A DNA stretch of 64,000 nt from Dactylis glomerata (Eukaryota > Streptophyta > Magnoliopsida > Poales > Poaceae). A model generated the notes under the pieces. The model was given only the letters and a program-made list of their open reading frames with translations, had not been told where the DNA came from and ran no database searches. Each line of letters begins with the position of its first letter. Within the stretch, counting starts at the first letter, position 1. This document shows, in pieces, positions 1 to 11,800 of the stretch. The DNA lies in contig QXEO01000336.1 of assembly GCA_007115705.1 (NCBI GenBank), forward strand, positions 115,500 to 179,499, given 5' to 3'. Made by a program: the position numbers and the translations under genes.

Positions 1-174
1 ATCAACCGCCGGTTCCATATAATTCGAGATTATATAGCAGATGGAGATCTGAAGATTAGCAAAGTACATACGGATCTGAATGTCGCAGATCCGTTGACTA
101 AACCTCTTCCACGAGCAAAACATGATCAGCACCTTAATGCCATGGGTGTTAGATTGTTACCAGATGTAAACTAG
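1..174 (+). CDS. Copia pol C-terminus (partial, RNase H end)
   Basis: The window opens inside an uninterrupted reading frame that ends at TAG 172-174. It contains VHTDLNVADPLTKPLP, the signature of the very C-terminal RNase H part of Ty1/Copia polyproteins of the Angela/WIS group in Triticeae. The rest of the polyprotein lies left of the window. A short spacer and a purine-rich tract (about 190-202) separate it from the LTR that follows, as expected at the 3' end of a Copia element. The fragment shows no stop or frameshift, so this element may be younger than the degenerate Copia C1 at 17577. The identification rests on the motif and on position next to the LTR. Confidence 0.85.
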   Translation: MNRRFHIIRDYIADGDLKISKVHTDLNVADPLTKPLPRAKHDQHLNAMGVRLLPDVN

Positions 175-202
175 ATTATTGACTCTAGTGCAAGTGGGAG
201 AC

Positions 203-1929
203 TGTTGGAATTATGCCCTAGAGGCAATAATAAAGATGTTATTATTATAATTCTTGTTCATGATAATGTTTATATTCCATGCTAGAATTGTATTAAGCGG
301 AAACTTTAATACTTGTGTGGTTTATGAACAACACCGTGTCCCTAGTACGCCTCTATGGACTAGCTCATTGATTAATGATGGTTAAGGTTTCCTAACCATA
401 GACATGAGTTGTCAATTAATAATGAGATCATATCATTAGGAGAATGATGTGATGGACAGACCCAAATAAAGCAGAGCAATTAGATCGTATCATTGTGTTC
501 ATCTTTGCGAAGCTTTTTCCTATGTCAAGTATTGTATTCCTTAGACCATGAGATAATACAACTCCCTGGTATCGGAAGAAAGCTTTGAGGTCATCAAATG
601 TCATCCTATGTGAGGGTGATCATAAAGGTGTCTCTCAGGTGATCGGTACTTGTTGGGTTGTATGTATCGAGATGGAATTTGTCCCTCCCGAGTCGGAGAG
701 ATATACTTTGGGCCCACTCGGTAATCGATATCAACACCGCTTGCAAGCACGTGGTTAAGGAGTTAATCACAAAGTGATATCGGATTACGGAACGAGTAAA
801 GTACTTGCTGTGAACGAGATTGAACTAGGTATGCCGATACCGACGATCGAATCTCGGGCAAGTAAAATATCGTGTGACGAAGGGAATACATATACGGGAT
901 TAATTGAATCCTGACATCGTGGTTCATCCGATATGATCATCGATGAATATGTGGGAGTCAATATGGGTTTCCAGATCCCGCTGTTGATTATTGATAGAAG
1001 ATCATGTCTGCATATTCTCGAACCCGTAGGGTCACACACTTAACGTGCATCGACGCTAGGATAGAATGGATAATTGGTTTATGAGTTTTTGTTCAGAGTC
1101 TCGGATGAGATCCAGGACGTCACGAGAGGTTCCGGAATGGTCCGGAGAATAAGATTCATATAAAGGAAAGCAGTTTTTGGATTCCGGAATCGTTTCGGAG
1201 TTTATCGGTATTGTACCGGAAGGTTCTAGAAGGTTCCGGAGTGGGACCAACGTGGGCCCACTTGTCGGAGGCCTGCGTGGGCCTAAGGGGAAGTGTCCTG
1301 GCCACATTGGGCCAGGCGCACGAGGACCCTAAGGCCCAGCCGGCCAGCCCTTAGGGGAAACCCTAAGGGAACCTTCCAGAAGAGGGGGGGGGGGAAGACT
1401 TGCCCCCTACTCTTCCCCCTAGCCGCCGCCCTAGAGGCTTGGAGGAGGGGCCAAGGCAGCCGGCCAGCCCCCCATATAAGGGGGGGCAGGGGCGCAGCCC
1501 CCTCTTACTCCAACCCTAGCCGCCAGCCAACTGTTGCCCATCCACCTCTCTCTCTCGCGACTGTGCGTAGGCGAAGCCCTGCCGCAGAAACTCTCCACCA
1601 TAAGCACCACGCCGTCGTGCTGCAGATCCAATCTATCTCTCCACCATACTTGCTAGACCAAGGAAGGAGGAGACGTCGCTGCACCGTACGTGTGCATCTC
1701 TCGGAGGCGCCGCCACTTGCGGCGTAGGATCGGATCGGATCGCAGGGAGGAGATGGCTAGTATGACTACATCATCCACGTTCTGTTGAACGTTTCCGCTG
1801 TGCGATTTCTTCAAGGGTATGAAGATCTCATCTATCTCTCTCATTGATTACATCTCCTAGATTAGATCTTGGCTTTCTTGTTCGCATCCGTAGGAAATTT
1901 TTTGATTTACTATGCTGCGAAACCCTTCA
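203..1929 (+). repeat. 3' LTR of Angela-like Copia element (C0)
   Basis: The LTR starts TGTTGGAATTATGCCCTAGA right after the polypurine tract and ends ATGCTGCGAAACCCTTCA. It is 1727 bp and is homologous over long stretches to the two LTRs of C1 (17577-19511 and 24241-26041). Because it is a 3' LTR, the bases after 1929 should be the insertion target; 1930-1934 (GTGGT) is the candidate TSD, but its partner lies outside the window. The element was evidently inserted into the Gypsy LTR that continues at 1930. The many small open frames inside the LTR are not credible genes. Confidence 0.85.
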
Positions 1930-2233
1930 GTGGTATCCCTGTGGCCCCCCTCATACTCTCCTTCGGATCTCTGGAAGCTTCCGGGTAAAATAAGACTTCA
2001 GGAACTTGTTTCGTCCAATTCCGAGAATATTTCCTGTGTATCACTTCTGAAACTAAAAAACAGCAGAAAACAGGGAACTGGCACTGTGGCAACTTGTTAA
2101 TAGGTTAGTTCTTGTTAATAGGTTAGTTCCGGAAAATGCATAAAAGTGCCACGAAGTGTAACGAAACATTAGGCAAATGGTGTAAAAACAAGCATGGAGC
2201 ATCAAAAATTATAGATACGTTGGAGACGTATCA
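1930..2233 (-). repeat. Truncated Gypsy LTR end (same family as G1/G2)
   Basis: This 304 bp stretch aligns with the terminal part of the G1/G2 LTRs (for example 11550-11795) and ends in the same terminus, GAGACGTATCA. Read on the minus strand it is the LTR beginning TGATACGTCTCC. The rest is cut off by the Copia insertion at its left. It carries a private tandem duplication of TTGTTAATAGGTTAGTTC (about 2092-2127). It is a fifth copy of this LTR family, independent of the G1 and G2 pairs, and borders the upstream region of the split B3-like gene. Confidence 0.75.
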
Positions 2234-2680
2234 GCCGTTGAAGTGGCCCAGGAGCAGGTGGACCAGGATACCTCGGTATCCAGAGCACCGACAGTAGCCC
2301 CCGGGAGCCTGGCCCGCAAACGCGCCCTCCCGAGGGAGCGAAGGGTCAGGGGCCCCCAGAAGCTACTGGACCCTCCAACGGCACGCGTCAACGCATGCGG
2401 TCAAAGGACCATGTGAAGATGCAGAGGCCGCAGACACGTGGCGTGACTGCGGCTGGCGAGACGAAATGGCGGGCGATGCAGCAGTCCCCTATGCGTCAAA
2501 CCACCATGATGGCGCGTCACTTCACTGCAGGGGTACTGCACCGATGCTCTGATTCCTGCACTGGGACTTGGTGCTTCGACGCTGGCCGCCCCCTTTAATT
2601 GTTTCTTCCTCGATGCCCTCTACACACCACTTGCCTCCTCCCAGTGCTACTCTCGCACCGAAGAACACTTCCCATGCGCC
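2234..2680 (+). other. Upstream region of the split AT-hook/B3-like gene
   Basis: This is GC-rich, non-LTR DNA between a Gypsy LTR end and the ATG at 2681. The first 160 bp have an open frame with many Arg/Lys codons that closes soon after. I do not recognise a product and cannot tell whether it is a gene tail or promoter. The last 80 bp (pyrimidine-rich, CTCCTCCC-type) look like a cereal 5' leader. No convincing TATA box was identified; CCCTTTAAT near 2590 is a weak candidate. Confidence 0.4.
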
Positions 2681-2751
2681 ATGGATCCCTCTGCCTCCTC
2701 CGCCGCCGCTGGATCCTCAGGCGCAGGAACGAAGCACCGCGGGCGCCCCCT
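2681..2751 (+). pseudogene. Split AT-hook/B3-like gene, 5' fragment
   Basis: ATG 2681 opens a Ser/Ala-rich N-terminus that runs into KHRGRPL just before the retrotransposon junction. Across the junction (2751 to 36135, dropping one copy of the CCCCT TSD) the frame continues as GSRNKPK. The result is a textbook AT-hook (core RGRP followed by GSRNKPK), a minor-groove DNA-binding motif. The 3' fragment at 36135-36853 carries a B3-like domain. The fragment is only 23 codons plus two bases, so its identification depends on the TSD-supported joining. Expression of a normal product is not possible across a 33 kb insertion unless the insert is spliced out. Confidence 0.7.
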
Positions 2752-4150
2752 TGATGTCTACGCATGCGTCTGTTCTTGTAGACAGTGTTGGGCCTCCAAG
2801 TGCAGAGGTTTGTAGAGCAGCAGCAAGTTTCCCTTAAGTGGATCACCCAAGGTTTATCGAACTCAGGGAGGAAGAGGTCAAAGCTATCCCTCTCAAACAA
2901 CCCTGCAATTACGATACAGAAAGTCTCTTGTGTCCCCAACACACCCAATACACTTGTCAGATGTATAGGTGCACTAGTTCGGCAAAGAGATTGTGAAATA
3001 CAAGTAGTAGTGATGATTATAAGTAGTAAATGTAATCTGAAATAAATATCGCATCAAGCAAACATGTAACAAAACTGAAAGGAAACGGTGTGCAATGCTT
3101 GGAAACAAGGCCTAGGGATCATACTTTCACTAGTGGACGCACTCTCAACAAATATAACATAATTGAACCAATAGATACTAACATCAATATGCCACTCTCT
3201 AAACAATTCTCCAATGGAAAATGAACACTAATCATGCGTAGGGCTATGAAGCACTCCTCAAAGTCCGTATTTCCCCAAACTAGATTGTCCCACACTGTCA
3301 CCGTGAACGCACTAGATGGTTCCAACAAACACCAACAATTCGTAGAGACGTTAACCAAAAGAGACACACATAATGCACACACTGTCACCTTCACATCGTG
3401 ATACAAGGTGTCTCCAGAGATCACGAATATAAAGCACGGGAGTAGCATAATATCTGAATAATAGCATCTACCAATTCAACTAGATACAAAGCTCATGATC
3501 ACATAAATATCACATCATAGGAGAGAGAGGTGAACCACATAGCTACTGGTACAGCCCTTAGCCCCGGGGGAGAACTACTCCCTCCTCATCATCGGAGGCA
3601 GTAACGGCGATGGAGATGGCGGTGAGGTCGATGGAGACGGCGGAGACGGCGATGGAGACTGATGGAGATGGCTCCGGGGCACTTCCCCGTCCCGGCAGGG
3701 TGCCAGAACAGAGACTTCTGTCCCCCGAAATTTGTCTTAGACGGCAGCGGCGCTGCAGAACTGTTCTGGGAAAAACGCCGATTGTTTTAGGGTTTTCCGT
3801 CGGGAGGCTTTTTATAGGCGAAGGGCATCGTCAGGAGTTGACCAGGGGCCGCGCCCCCTCATGGTGATGGTGCCCTCTGGCCCCTCTCCGGCTCCCGTTT
3901 GGTCCTCGTCCTTCTTCCGGGCAAAATAGGAGTTTCGGCTTTTATTTTGTCCAATTTCGAGAATATTTCCTGTGTAGCTTTTCTGAAACACAAAAAAGCA
4001 GAAAATAGGGAACTGGCACGGTGGCATCTTGTCAATAGGTTAGTTCCGAAAATCGCATAAAAACGCCATGAAGTGTAACAAAACACTAAGCAAATGGTGT
4101 AAGAACAAGCATGGAGCATCAAAAATTATAGATACGTTTTAGACGTATCA
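2752..4150 (-). repeat. G1 3' LTR
   Basis: The LTR on the left edge of G1, about 1.4 kb. Its termini are TGATGTCTACGC at 2752 and AGACGTATCA ending at 4150 (plus-strand reading). A TATA-like stretch, minus-strand CTATAAAAAG near 3812, would be the LTR promoter. A GC-rich block with GATGGAGATGGCGG-type tandem repeats lies at about 3605-3680. The open frames inside are mirrored in the G2 LTR copies because the LTRs are homologous, so that mirroring is not coding evidence. Confidence 0.88.
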
Positions 4151-5219
4151 AGCATCCCCAAGCTTAACTCCTGCTCGTCCTCGAGTAGGTAAGTGATAAC
4201 AAAGAATAATTTTTGAGGTGACATGCACCAACACAATCTTGATCATCTATGTAAGCATTGAGTGCTGGGATCAAAAGAACTTAAAAGATGGGCATGAAAG
4301 ACATAATCTTGATAGAAGAAACTTAGCAACCATGTTATAACATGAAAAAGAACACAAACGAAAGATCATGAAAAATGAAACAATGAAAGTCAAACGTGTG
4401 CTCAAATCATATGGAAAAACATAGCAAATGGTTTTCAGATTGTCCTTCATGGAATAGCAAAACATAAATGCATAGGACACCTTCAAGTTTAAAAGGGTGA
4501 CTAGATACAAATAATTTAAGAACAAGTGAAACCAAAATAATGAATCAATCAATGATAAATTTTGGGACAATGCACATTAAACTCAGAATGACAACTATGC
4601 TCTCTTAGACGGTGCATAAAGGTAGAAGGTGGAGACTCAACATAAAAGTAAAAGAAAGTCCCTTCGCAGAGGGAAGCAGTGATTGCAAGTTTTATAAACC
4701 TTCAAAAATTATGGTACTTACTAGCTTTGAGCTCTCATTGCCCCCATCATAGGCATCTTGAATGGTTAAAGTTAATGCGAGTATAATTATGAAGCATATG
4801 CTTGACAAATCATAAGTTGAAAACCTTGTGTCCCGTGAAGTACGAATACCCAAACCTCATGCTACTCGACTTAGAGTCCCAAGCAAGCTCTTGTCATTGT
4901 AAGTATACACGTATCATCGAGAACCGCCAACGTGGTACCTCCTTGCCCGATGACATGGAACAAGCCCACATCAAAATGACAGGACAAACAGACAATGAAC
5001 ACCTCGGCATCTCTTTTATTTACCATTGGTATAGCTTTTTATTTTGAGATGCGTCGTCGAATGTCCACTATGGGCATGCTGTAAATTTCCACCATGAATG
5101 ATGCATGGCTTAGATTAGCGGCCCAGGCGTTTCTCTAACACGTATACAAACTCCATGATCCCGCAAGATTCCCAACTTATTTCACATCGCGAGTATCTAT
5201 AAACAAAAGATCACGATAT
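4151..5219 (-). other. G1 interior, 3' non-coding part
   Basis: The interior starts next to the 3' LTR with the polypurine tract (minus strand AAGCTTGGGGATGCT, 4151-4165). It then runs as AT-rich DNA without a credible ORF. About the first 500 bp match the equivalent part of G2 (6655-7180), after which the two diverge. The segment is interrupted at 5219 by G2; 5215-5219 is the left copy of the GATAT TSD. Confidence 0.8.
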
Positions 5220-6654
5220 TGATGTCTACGCACGCGTCTGTTCTTGTAGACAGTGTTGGGCCTCCAAGTGCAGAGGTTTGTAGAACAACAGCAAGTTTTC
5301 CTTAAGTGGATCACCCAAGGTTTATCGAACTCAGGGAGGAAGAGGTCAAAGCTATCCCTCTCAAGCAACCCTGCAATTACGATACAGAAAGTCTCTTGTG
5401 TCCCCAACACACCCAATACACTTGTCAGATGTATAGGTGCACTAGTTCGGCGAAGAGATAGTGAAATACAAGTAGTAGTGATGATTATAAGTAGCAAATG
5501 TGATCTGAAATAAATATCGCTGCGATCAAACATGTAACAAAACAGTAAGTAAACGGTGTGCAATGCTTGGAAACAAGGCCTAGGGATCATACTTTCACTA
5601 GTGGACACACTCCCAACAAATATAACATAATTGAACCAATAGATACTATCATCCATATGCAACTCAAAACAGTTCTCCAATGGAAAACGAACACTAATCA
5701 TGCGTAGGGCTAAGAAGCACTCCTCAAAGTCCGTATGTACCCAAACTAGATTGTCCCACACTATCACCGTGAACGCACTAGATGGTTCCAACAAACACCA
5801 ACATTTCATAGAGACATTAACCAAAAAGATACACATGATGCACACACTAGTCACCTTTACACCATGATACGAGGTATCTCCGGAGAGTATAATAATAAAG
5901 CATAGGAATAGCATAATATCTGAATAATAACATCTACCAATTCAACTAGATACAAAGCTCACGATCACTTAAAGATCACATCATGGGAGAGAGAGGTGAA
6001 CCATATAGCTACCGGTAGAGCCCTCAGCCCCGGGGGAGAACTACTCCCTCCTCATCATAGGAGACAGCAAGGTTGATGGAGATGGCGGTGAGGTCGATGG
6101 AGACGGCGGAGACGGCGATGGAGATCGATGGAGATGGCTCCGGGGGCACTTCCCCGTCCCGGCAGGGTGTCGGAACAGAGACTTCTGTCCCCCGAAATTT
6201 GGCTTCGACGGCGGCGGTGCTGCGGAACTATTCTGGAAATTTCACCGACTCTCCTAGGGTTTTCCGTCCCGAGGCTTTATATAGGCGAAGGAGCGTCGTC
6301 AGGTGGCTGCCAGGGCACCCTCACACATAGGGGGCGCAGCCAGGGCCTAGGCCACGCCGCCCTGGTGTGTGGGCAGCCCCTGGCCCCCCTCCGGCTATTG
6401 TTTGGTCCTCGTCCTTCGTCCGGGAAAAATAAGACTTCTGGAACTTGTTTTGTCCAATTCTGAGAATATTTCCTGTGTAGCTTTTCTGAAACACAAAAAC
6501 AGCAGAAAACAGGGAACTGGCACTGTGGCATCTTGTCAATAGGTTAGTTCCGGAAATCGCATAAAAACGCCACGAAGTGTAACGAAACACAAGGCAAATG
6601 GTGTAAAAACAAGCATGGATCATCAAAAATTATAGATACGTTTGAGACGTATCA
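5220..6654 (-). repeat. G2 3' LTR
   Basis: A 1435 bp LTR starting TGATGTCTACGCACGCGTCT at 5220 and ending GAGACGTATCA at 6654 (plus-strand reading). It pairs with 10360-11795. The LTR promoter TATA box is visible as minus-strand TATATAAAGC near 6275-6284. A polypurine tract follows directly at 6655 (AAGCTTGGGGATGC on the minus strand). Confidence 0.9.
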
Positions 6655-9247
6655 GCATCCCCAAGCTTAACTCCTGCTCGTCCTCGAGTAGGTAAGTGAT
6701 AACAAAAGAAATAATTTTTGAGGTGACATGCACCATCACAATCTTGATCATATAGGTAAAGCATTGAGTGCTGAGATCAAAGAACTTAAAACATGGGCAT
6801 GAAAGACATAATCTTGATAATAGAAACTTAGCAACCATGTTATAACATGAAAAAGAACACAAACAAAAGATCATGAATAATGAAACAATGAAAGTCAAAC
6901 GTGTGTTCAAATCATATGGAAAAACATAGTAAATGGTTTTCAGCTTGTCCTCATGGAGAGCAAAACATAAATGCATAGGACACCTTCACCTTTAAGAGGG
7001 CGACTAGATACAAATAATTTAGGAACAAGTGAAACCAACAATATGAATCAATCAATGAAAACTTTGGGACAATGCACATTATACTCAGAATGACAACTAT
7101 GCTCTCTTAGATGATGCATAAAGATAGAAGGTGGTGACTCAACATAAAAGTAAAAAGAAAGGCCCTTCGCAGAGGGAAGCAGTGATTAAACATGTGCTAG
7201 AGCTTTTCATTTGTAAACAGAGATAAAAAATTGGGTTTTGAGAGGTGGTTGTCTTTGTCAATGACTAGCAATGGGGTTTTACTATCTTCCATACAAAAAT
7301 GAAGCAAGTTTTTGAGAGAGATTGGCACTTTTGTGCTCTTTTATAAAGCTTGGCACTCCTTCCCATCTTTTTTCCTTTCTCAAACCATGGCTAACCGATT
7401 CCATCGGGTGCCCACCAACATTCACATACCATGGAGGAGTGCCTTTTTTCTTTCTTTTTTTTTCTTTTTTTTTCTTTTTGGAATAAGACAATATGGAAGA
7501 TAGCAAATCCGACCACTACGTCCCCATGAGCTGAAAACAGTGTCACAAAATGAGAAGTATTTTGAAGGTTTTTTTGAAAGGTAGCACATGAAAATTTACT
7601 TGGAATGGCTTGCAAATACCATGCATAGGAATTTATAGTGGACACAATGGCAAACTTGTTTTTTGGGAGTTGGATACACGAGTAGAGCTCATACTCAGTA
7701 CGAAATGAGGGCTAGCAAAAGACTGGGAGCAACCAACTAAGAGAGCAATAACGGCCATAATCATGCAAAGCGACAAAGCAACATTAAAAGAAGCATAAGA
7801 TGGCATCAAAAGTCAAAAACTAAATGATCATAAAGGCTATAGGCGACTTATTTTTGTAGTCAACATGGTGTAAGCATGCGCCAAGTCAACCCAAATAAAG
7901 CATCAAAGGAGAAAACCAAATTAATGCTTCCAAATAATATAAACAACGCATGATTTTTTCAAAGGCTCATTAAGCAATCTCAGTCATTTGAGACAAGTCA
8001 TGCTACAGCAAAAATCACTAAGCATACTATCAAAACGACATCAAACATGACATGCAAAAGTCTAAGCCGCAGTCTAAACAAGCTCCTTTTTGTACCACTT
8101 TTTTGCATGAAACTTTTTCTCTTTTCCAACACTATTCAAACCTTTTTGAGGAAACTCTTTTGAGGAAAACCAAACATATACCAGAGGTCCAAATACTACT
8201 TGATGCAAAGATAAAACAAGATCTGAACAAAAATCAAGGTGAAAAATGCAAGCTAAACGCAGTAGCAGAAAAAGAGAACACTCGTTAAACGATAAGAGTG
8301 AAAACTAGAGTGTGTTCTTGGCAATGAAAAACGGAGTTCATCTCCTCCAAAAAAGAATATGATGTGATCCAACTATTTATTGCAGCAAACAAAACAAAAG
8401 AAAACTGAAAGCAAAAACAACTGACGCTCCAAGAAAAACGCATAGTGCATGAAGCAATAAAAATATAGTGTCTTGAAAGGTGACCTGATTTTTGCCGATG
8501 AAGAAGGGGGTGCCTCGGGGGCATCCCCAAGCTTTAATGCTTGTACTTTTTGAATATTTCTTGGGGCGCATGGGCATCCCCAAGCTTGAGCTTTTGTCCA
8601 TTCTTCATCTCATCTCATCACTCTCCGATCCCTACACTTGAAAACTTCCTTCATACAAAACTAAACACAAATCTATTAGCAACATTAGTGTAAGCATAAC
8701 ATAGAATCAACCTATTTTTGCTTCAGATTTCAACACAAAACCACCACATATAAAGTATAAACTACTGTAGCAACTTCCCTAAAAGTTCCGTGATCAAAAG
8801 AACTAAAAAAGAAAGCGATAAAGCGGCTAACACAAATATTGGCAGAAATCTGTCAAAACAGAACAGCTGACAAAGGTCGAATTTTTAGAGGGTTTTCTGT
8901 TGCTCAAATAAAAAAGTGTTCAACTAATGAAAGTTTGGATATAACCTGGGGCATATGCACAAGAAATCGCAGGTCCAAAAGATATACAGAGAATTTTCAC
9001 GAATTTTTACGGTGCAGCACCGAAAACTGTTTTAGGACAGCAACATCCCCAAATCTTACCTCACTCAAATTAGAGGCTTCTCTTGGCACAAGAACGAAAT
9101 AAAAAGGATAAGGAGCGATTATTATAGTAGTAATAACTTCCAAGACTCAAATAAAAGAAAAAGTACTGAAAGTAAAACATTAGGTTATCTCCCAAGAGTG
9201 CTTTTCTTTAGCGCCTTTGAGCTAGGCGCAGTAATTTGCAAAGATGC
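6655..9247 (-). other. G2 interior, long non-coding region between gag-like ORF and 3' LTR
   Basis: About 2.6 kb without a credible coding region. It contains a T-rich run at 7440-7480 and two internal copies of the polypurine-tract sequence (8521-8534 and 8574-8587). The segment 7180-7680 is recognisably homologous to 26640-27250 in the autonomous-looking element G3, although the LTRs of G2 and G3 are unrelated by eye. This region occupies the place where a pol gene would be in a complete Athila element. Confidence 0.75.
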
Positions 9248-10219
9248 TCACGTGGGCGCCATATAAGAGCTTGAGGCAAAGGCGCCATATAAGAACTTGA
9301 AGCAATAGAGAGCATCAAAAAGCATGTATGAAACACATTTAAATCTAAACCACTTCCTATGAAAAATAGTCTTGTAGAGAGACAAGTCATGAAAGCGCAA
9401 AGCAAAAAGCATAGGAAGGCAAAGCAAGTACAACTTCAAGAATTGCAACATAAAGAGGGGAAACTCAATATTGTTGAGATCCATCAAACCATGTTTCCCT
9501 CTCTCATAATAACTTTCAGTAGCATCATGAATATAATTAACAATATAACTATCACATAAAGCATCTCTATCATGAGCCACATGCATAAAAGAATTAATAC
9601 TCCCCACATGAACAATAGTAGTAGGAGCAGATTCAATAGAATAATTATTCTCATCACCATAATCATCAAAAACAGGAGGCATATTGTAATCATAACTAAT
9701 TTTCTCCTCAATAGTAGGTGAACTAAAAATATTATACTCATCATCATGACCATCATAAACTAGAGGTTCAGTATCATCACAAGCTAGAGAACAACTATTT
9801 CGCAAAGCATATTCATCAAACATATCATCATAAGAAGGAACATGGATAGTACTAATGGTACAACAATTATTAACCATAGAATTGGTACCAAAAAGATTTT
9901 CAATATCAAAAGTAGAGTGCTTTTCCCAATCATGATCACTAACATAGGTAACAGGCATAGGAACATCACATAGGGGAGATAAAATATCATCAGAGCAAAC
10001 TTTCTCCACTAAAGCTGGGGAACTAAAAATATCATGCTTAACAAAACCAGCTTCCCCAAGCTTAGACTTTTCTATAGCATTAGCAATAACGGTGTTCAAA
10101 GCATTCATACTAGCAACACTATTAGCATGCAAATTAAGCTCCAAAGGTTTTTCAATTTTCTCTTCAAACACTTCATATCTAAACTCAGGAAAAAGACTAA
10201 AGAACTCTTTGTTTTCCAT
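9248..10219 (-). CDS. G2 gag-like protein, internally deleted
   Basis: A 323-residue ORF starting MENKEFFSLFPEF just inside the primer-binding site. Its first ~80 residues and its last ~240 residues match the 849-residue G1 protein (13651-16200). The middle is missing, including the gag core, the CCHC zinc knuckle and the lysine-rich tract, and the deletion preserves the frame. The C-terminus has a hydrophobic stretch (FLKLYLLCLPMLFALRF) followed by basic and aromatic residues, shared with G1. What remains could not assemble a particle by itself on known principles, so any function is unknown. It is AT-rich and acidic, like G1. Confidence 0.7.
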   Translation of the reverse strand: MENKEFFSLFPEFRYEVFEEKIEKPLELNLHANSVASMNALNTVIANAIEKSKLGEAGFVKHDIFSSPALVEKVCSDDILSPLCDVPMPVTYVSDHDWEKHSTFDIENLFGTNSMVNNCCTISTIHVPSYDDMFDEYALRNSCSLACDDTEPLVYDGHDDEYNIFSSPTIEEKISYDYNMPPVFDDYGDENNYSIESAPTTIVHVGSINSFMHVAHDRDALCDSYIVNYIHDATESYYERGKHGLMDLNNIEFPLFMLQFLKLYLLCLPMLFALRFHDLSLYKTIFHRKWFRFKCVSYMLFDALYCFKFLYGAFASSSYMAPT

Positions 10220-10330
10220 TAAGCCTAACTAGTGAAAATAAAAACAAGAAACAAAAAGATGTAATTGCAGAATCTAAAGGAAATAACTCCGAGCACTCAC
10301 ATAGGAGGATGCGAGTACCTTTTACCTTAC

Positions 10331-10350
10331 CTCCCCGGCAACGGCGCTAG
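10331..10350 (-). promoter_or_regulatory. G2 primer-binding site (tRNA-Asp type)
   Basis: The minus strand reads CTAGCGCCGTTGCCGGGGAG, ten bases inside the 5' LTR end. The consensus tRNA-Asp primer site of Athila-lineage elements is TGGCGCCGTTGCCGGGGA, so one position is mutated here (G to A) relative to G1. Confidence 0.75.
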
Positions 10351-10359
10351 AAAAGAGCT

Positions 10360-11795
10360 TGATGTCTACGCACGCGACTGTTCTTGTAGACAGTGTTGGG
10401 CCTCCAAGTGCAGAGGTTTGTAGAACAGCAGCAAGTTTCCCTTAAGTGGATCACCCAAGGTTTATCGAACTCAGGGAGGAAGAGGTCAAAGCTATCCCTC
10501 TCAAGCAACCCTGCAATTACGATACAGAAAGTCTCTTGTGTCCCCAACACACCCAATACACTTGTCAGATGTATAGGTGCACTAGTTCGGCGAAGAGATA
10601 GTGAAATACAAGTAGTAGTGATGATTATAAGTAGCAAATGTGATCTGAAATAAATATCGCTGCGATCAAACATGTAACAAAACAGTAAGTAAACGGTGTG
10701 CAATGCTTGGAAACAAGGCCTAGGGATCATACTTTCACTAGTGGACACACTCCCAACAAATATAACATAATTGAACCAATAGATACTATCATCCATATGC
10801 AACTCAAAATAGTTCTCCAATGGAAAACGAACACTAATCATGCATAGGGCTACGAAGCACTCCTCAAAGTCCGTATGTACCCAAACTAGATTGTCCCACA
10901 CTATCACCGTGAACGCACTAGATGGTTCCAACAAACAGCAACATTTCATAGAGACATTAACCAAAAAGATACACATGATGCACACACTAGTCACCTTTAC
11001 ACCATGATACGAGGTATCTCTGGAGAGTATAATAATAAAGCATAGGAATAGCATAATATCTGAATAATAACATCTACCAATTCAACTAGATACAAAGCTC
11101 ACGATCACTTAAAGATCACATCATGGGAGAGAGAGGTGAACCACATAGCTACCGGTAGAGCCCTCAGCCCCGGGGGAGAACTACTCCCTCCTCATCATAG
11201 GAGACAACAAGGTTGATGGAGATGGCGGTGAGGTCGATGGAGACGGCGGAGACGGCGATGGAGATCGATGGAGATGGCTCCGGGGGCACTTCCCCGTCCC
11301 GGCAGGGTGCCGGAACAGAGACTTTTGTCCCCCGAAATTTGGCTTCGACGGCGGCGGCGCTGCAGAACTGTTCTGGAAATTTCGCCAACTCTCCTAGGGT
11401 TTTCCGTCCCGAGGCTTTATATAGGCGAAGGGGCGTCGTCAGGGGGCTGCCAAGGCACCCTCACACATAGGGGGCACAGCCAGGGCCTGGGCCACACCGC
11501 CCTGGTGTGTGGGCAGCCCCTGGCCCCCCCTCCGGCTCTCGTTTGGTCCCCGTCCTTCGTCCGGGAAAAATAAGACTTCTGGAACTTGTTTTGTCCAATT
11601 CCGAGAATATTTCCTGTGTAGCTTTTCTGAAACACAAAAACAGCAGAAAACAGGGAACTGGCACTGTGGTATCTTGTCAATAGGTTAGTTCCGGAAATCG
11701 CATAAAAACGCCACGAAGTGTAACGAAACACAAGGCAAATGGTGTAAAAACAAGCATGGAGCATCAAAAATTATAGATACGTTTGAGACGTATCA
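10360..11795 (-). repeat. G2 5' LTR
   Basis: A 1436 bp LTR, plus-strand ends TGATGTCTACGCACGCGACT (10360) and GAGACGTATCA (11795), partner of 5220-6654. The minus-strand TATATAAAGC at about 11415-11424 is the probable core promoter. The right flank GATAT (11796-11800) completes the TSD. Confidence 0.9.
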
Positions 11796-11800
11796 GATAT

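Larger units (their letters stand above)
5220..11795 (-). mobile_element. G2: Gypsy (Athila-type) non-autonomous element nested in G1
   Basis: A complete 6.6 kb element bounded by two 1.4 kb LTRs of the G1 family and by the perfect TSD GATAT (5215-5219 and 11796-11800). Read on the minus strand it has a 5' LTR, a primer-binding site, a shortened gag-like ORF (9248-10219), a long non-coding stretch, a polypurine tract and a 3' LTR. It has no pol. By eye its two LTRs differ at only a few positions per 100 bp, mostly transitions, which fits insertion after G1. Because it lies inside a member of its own family, it shows repeated activity of a gag-only lineage. Confidence 0.92.

Noticed and set aside
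1930..1937. GTGGTATC after the C0 LTR, like the start of a Copia primer-binding site
   Set aside because: A 3' LTR should not be followed by a primer site, and the match to TGGTATCAGAGC stops after seven bases; the DNA aligns instead with a Gypsy LTR.
5177..5914. Long minus-strand ORF (245 aa) also found at 10347-11054 and partly elsewhere
   Set aside because: It lies in the G2 LTR; its recurrence is explained by LTR duplication, and the frame is broken in the G1 LTRs.
7282..7506. Lys-rich ORF around 7440-7480
   Set aside because: Produced by a poly-T/poly-A run in a non-coding part of G2.
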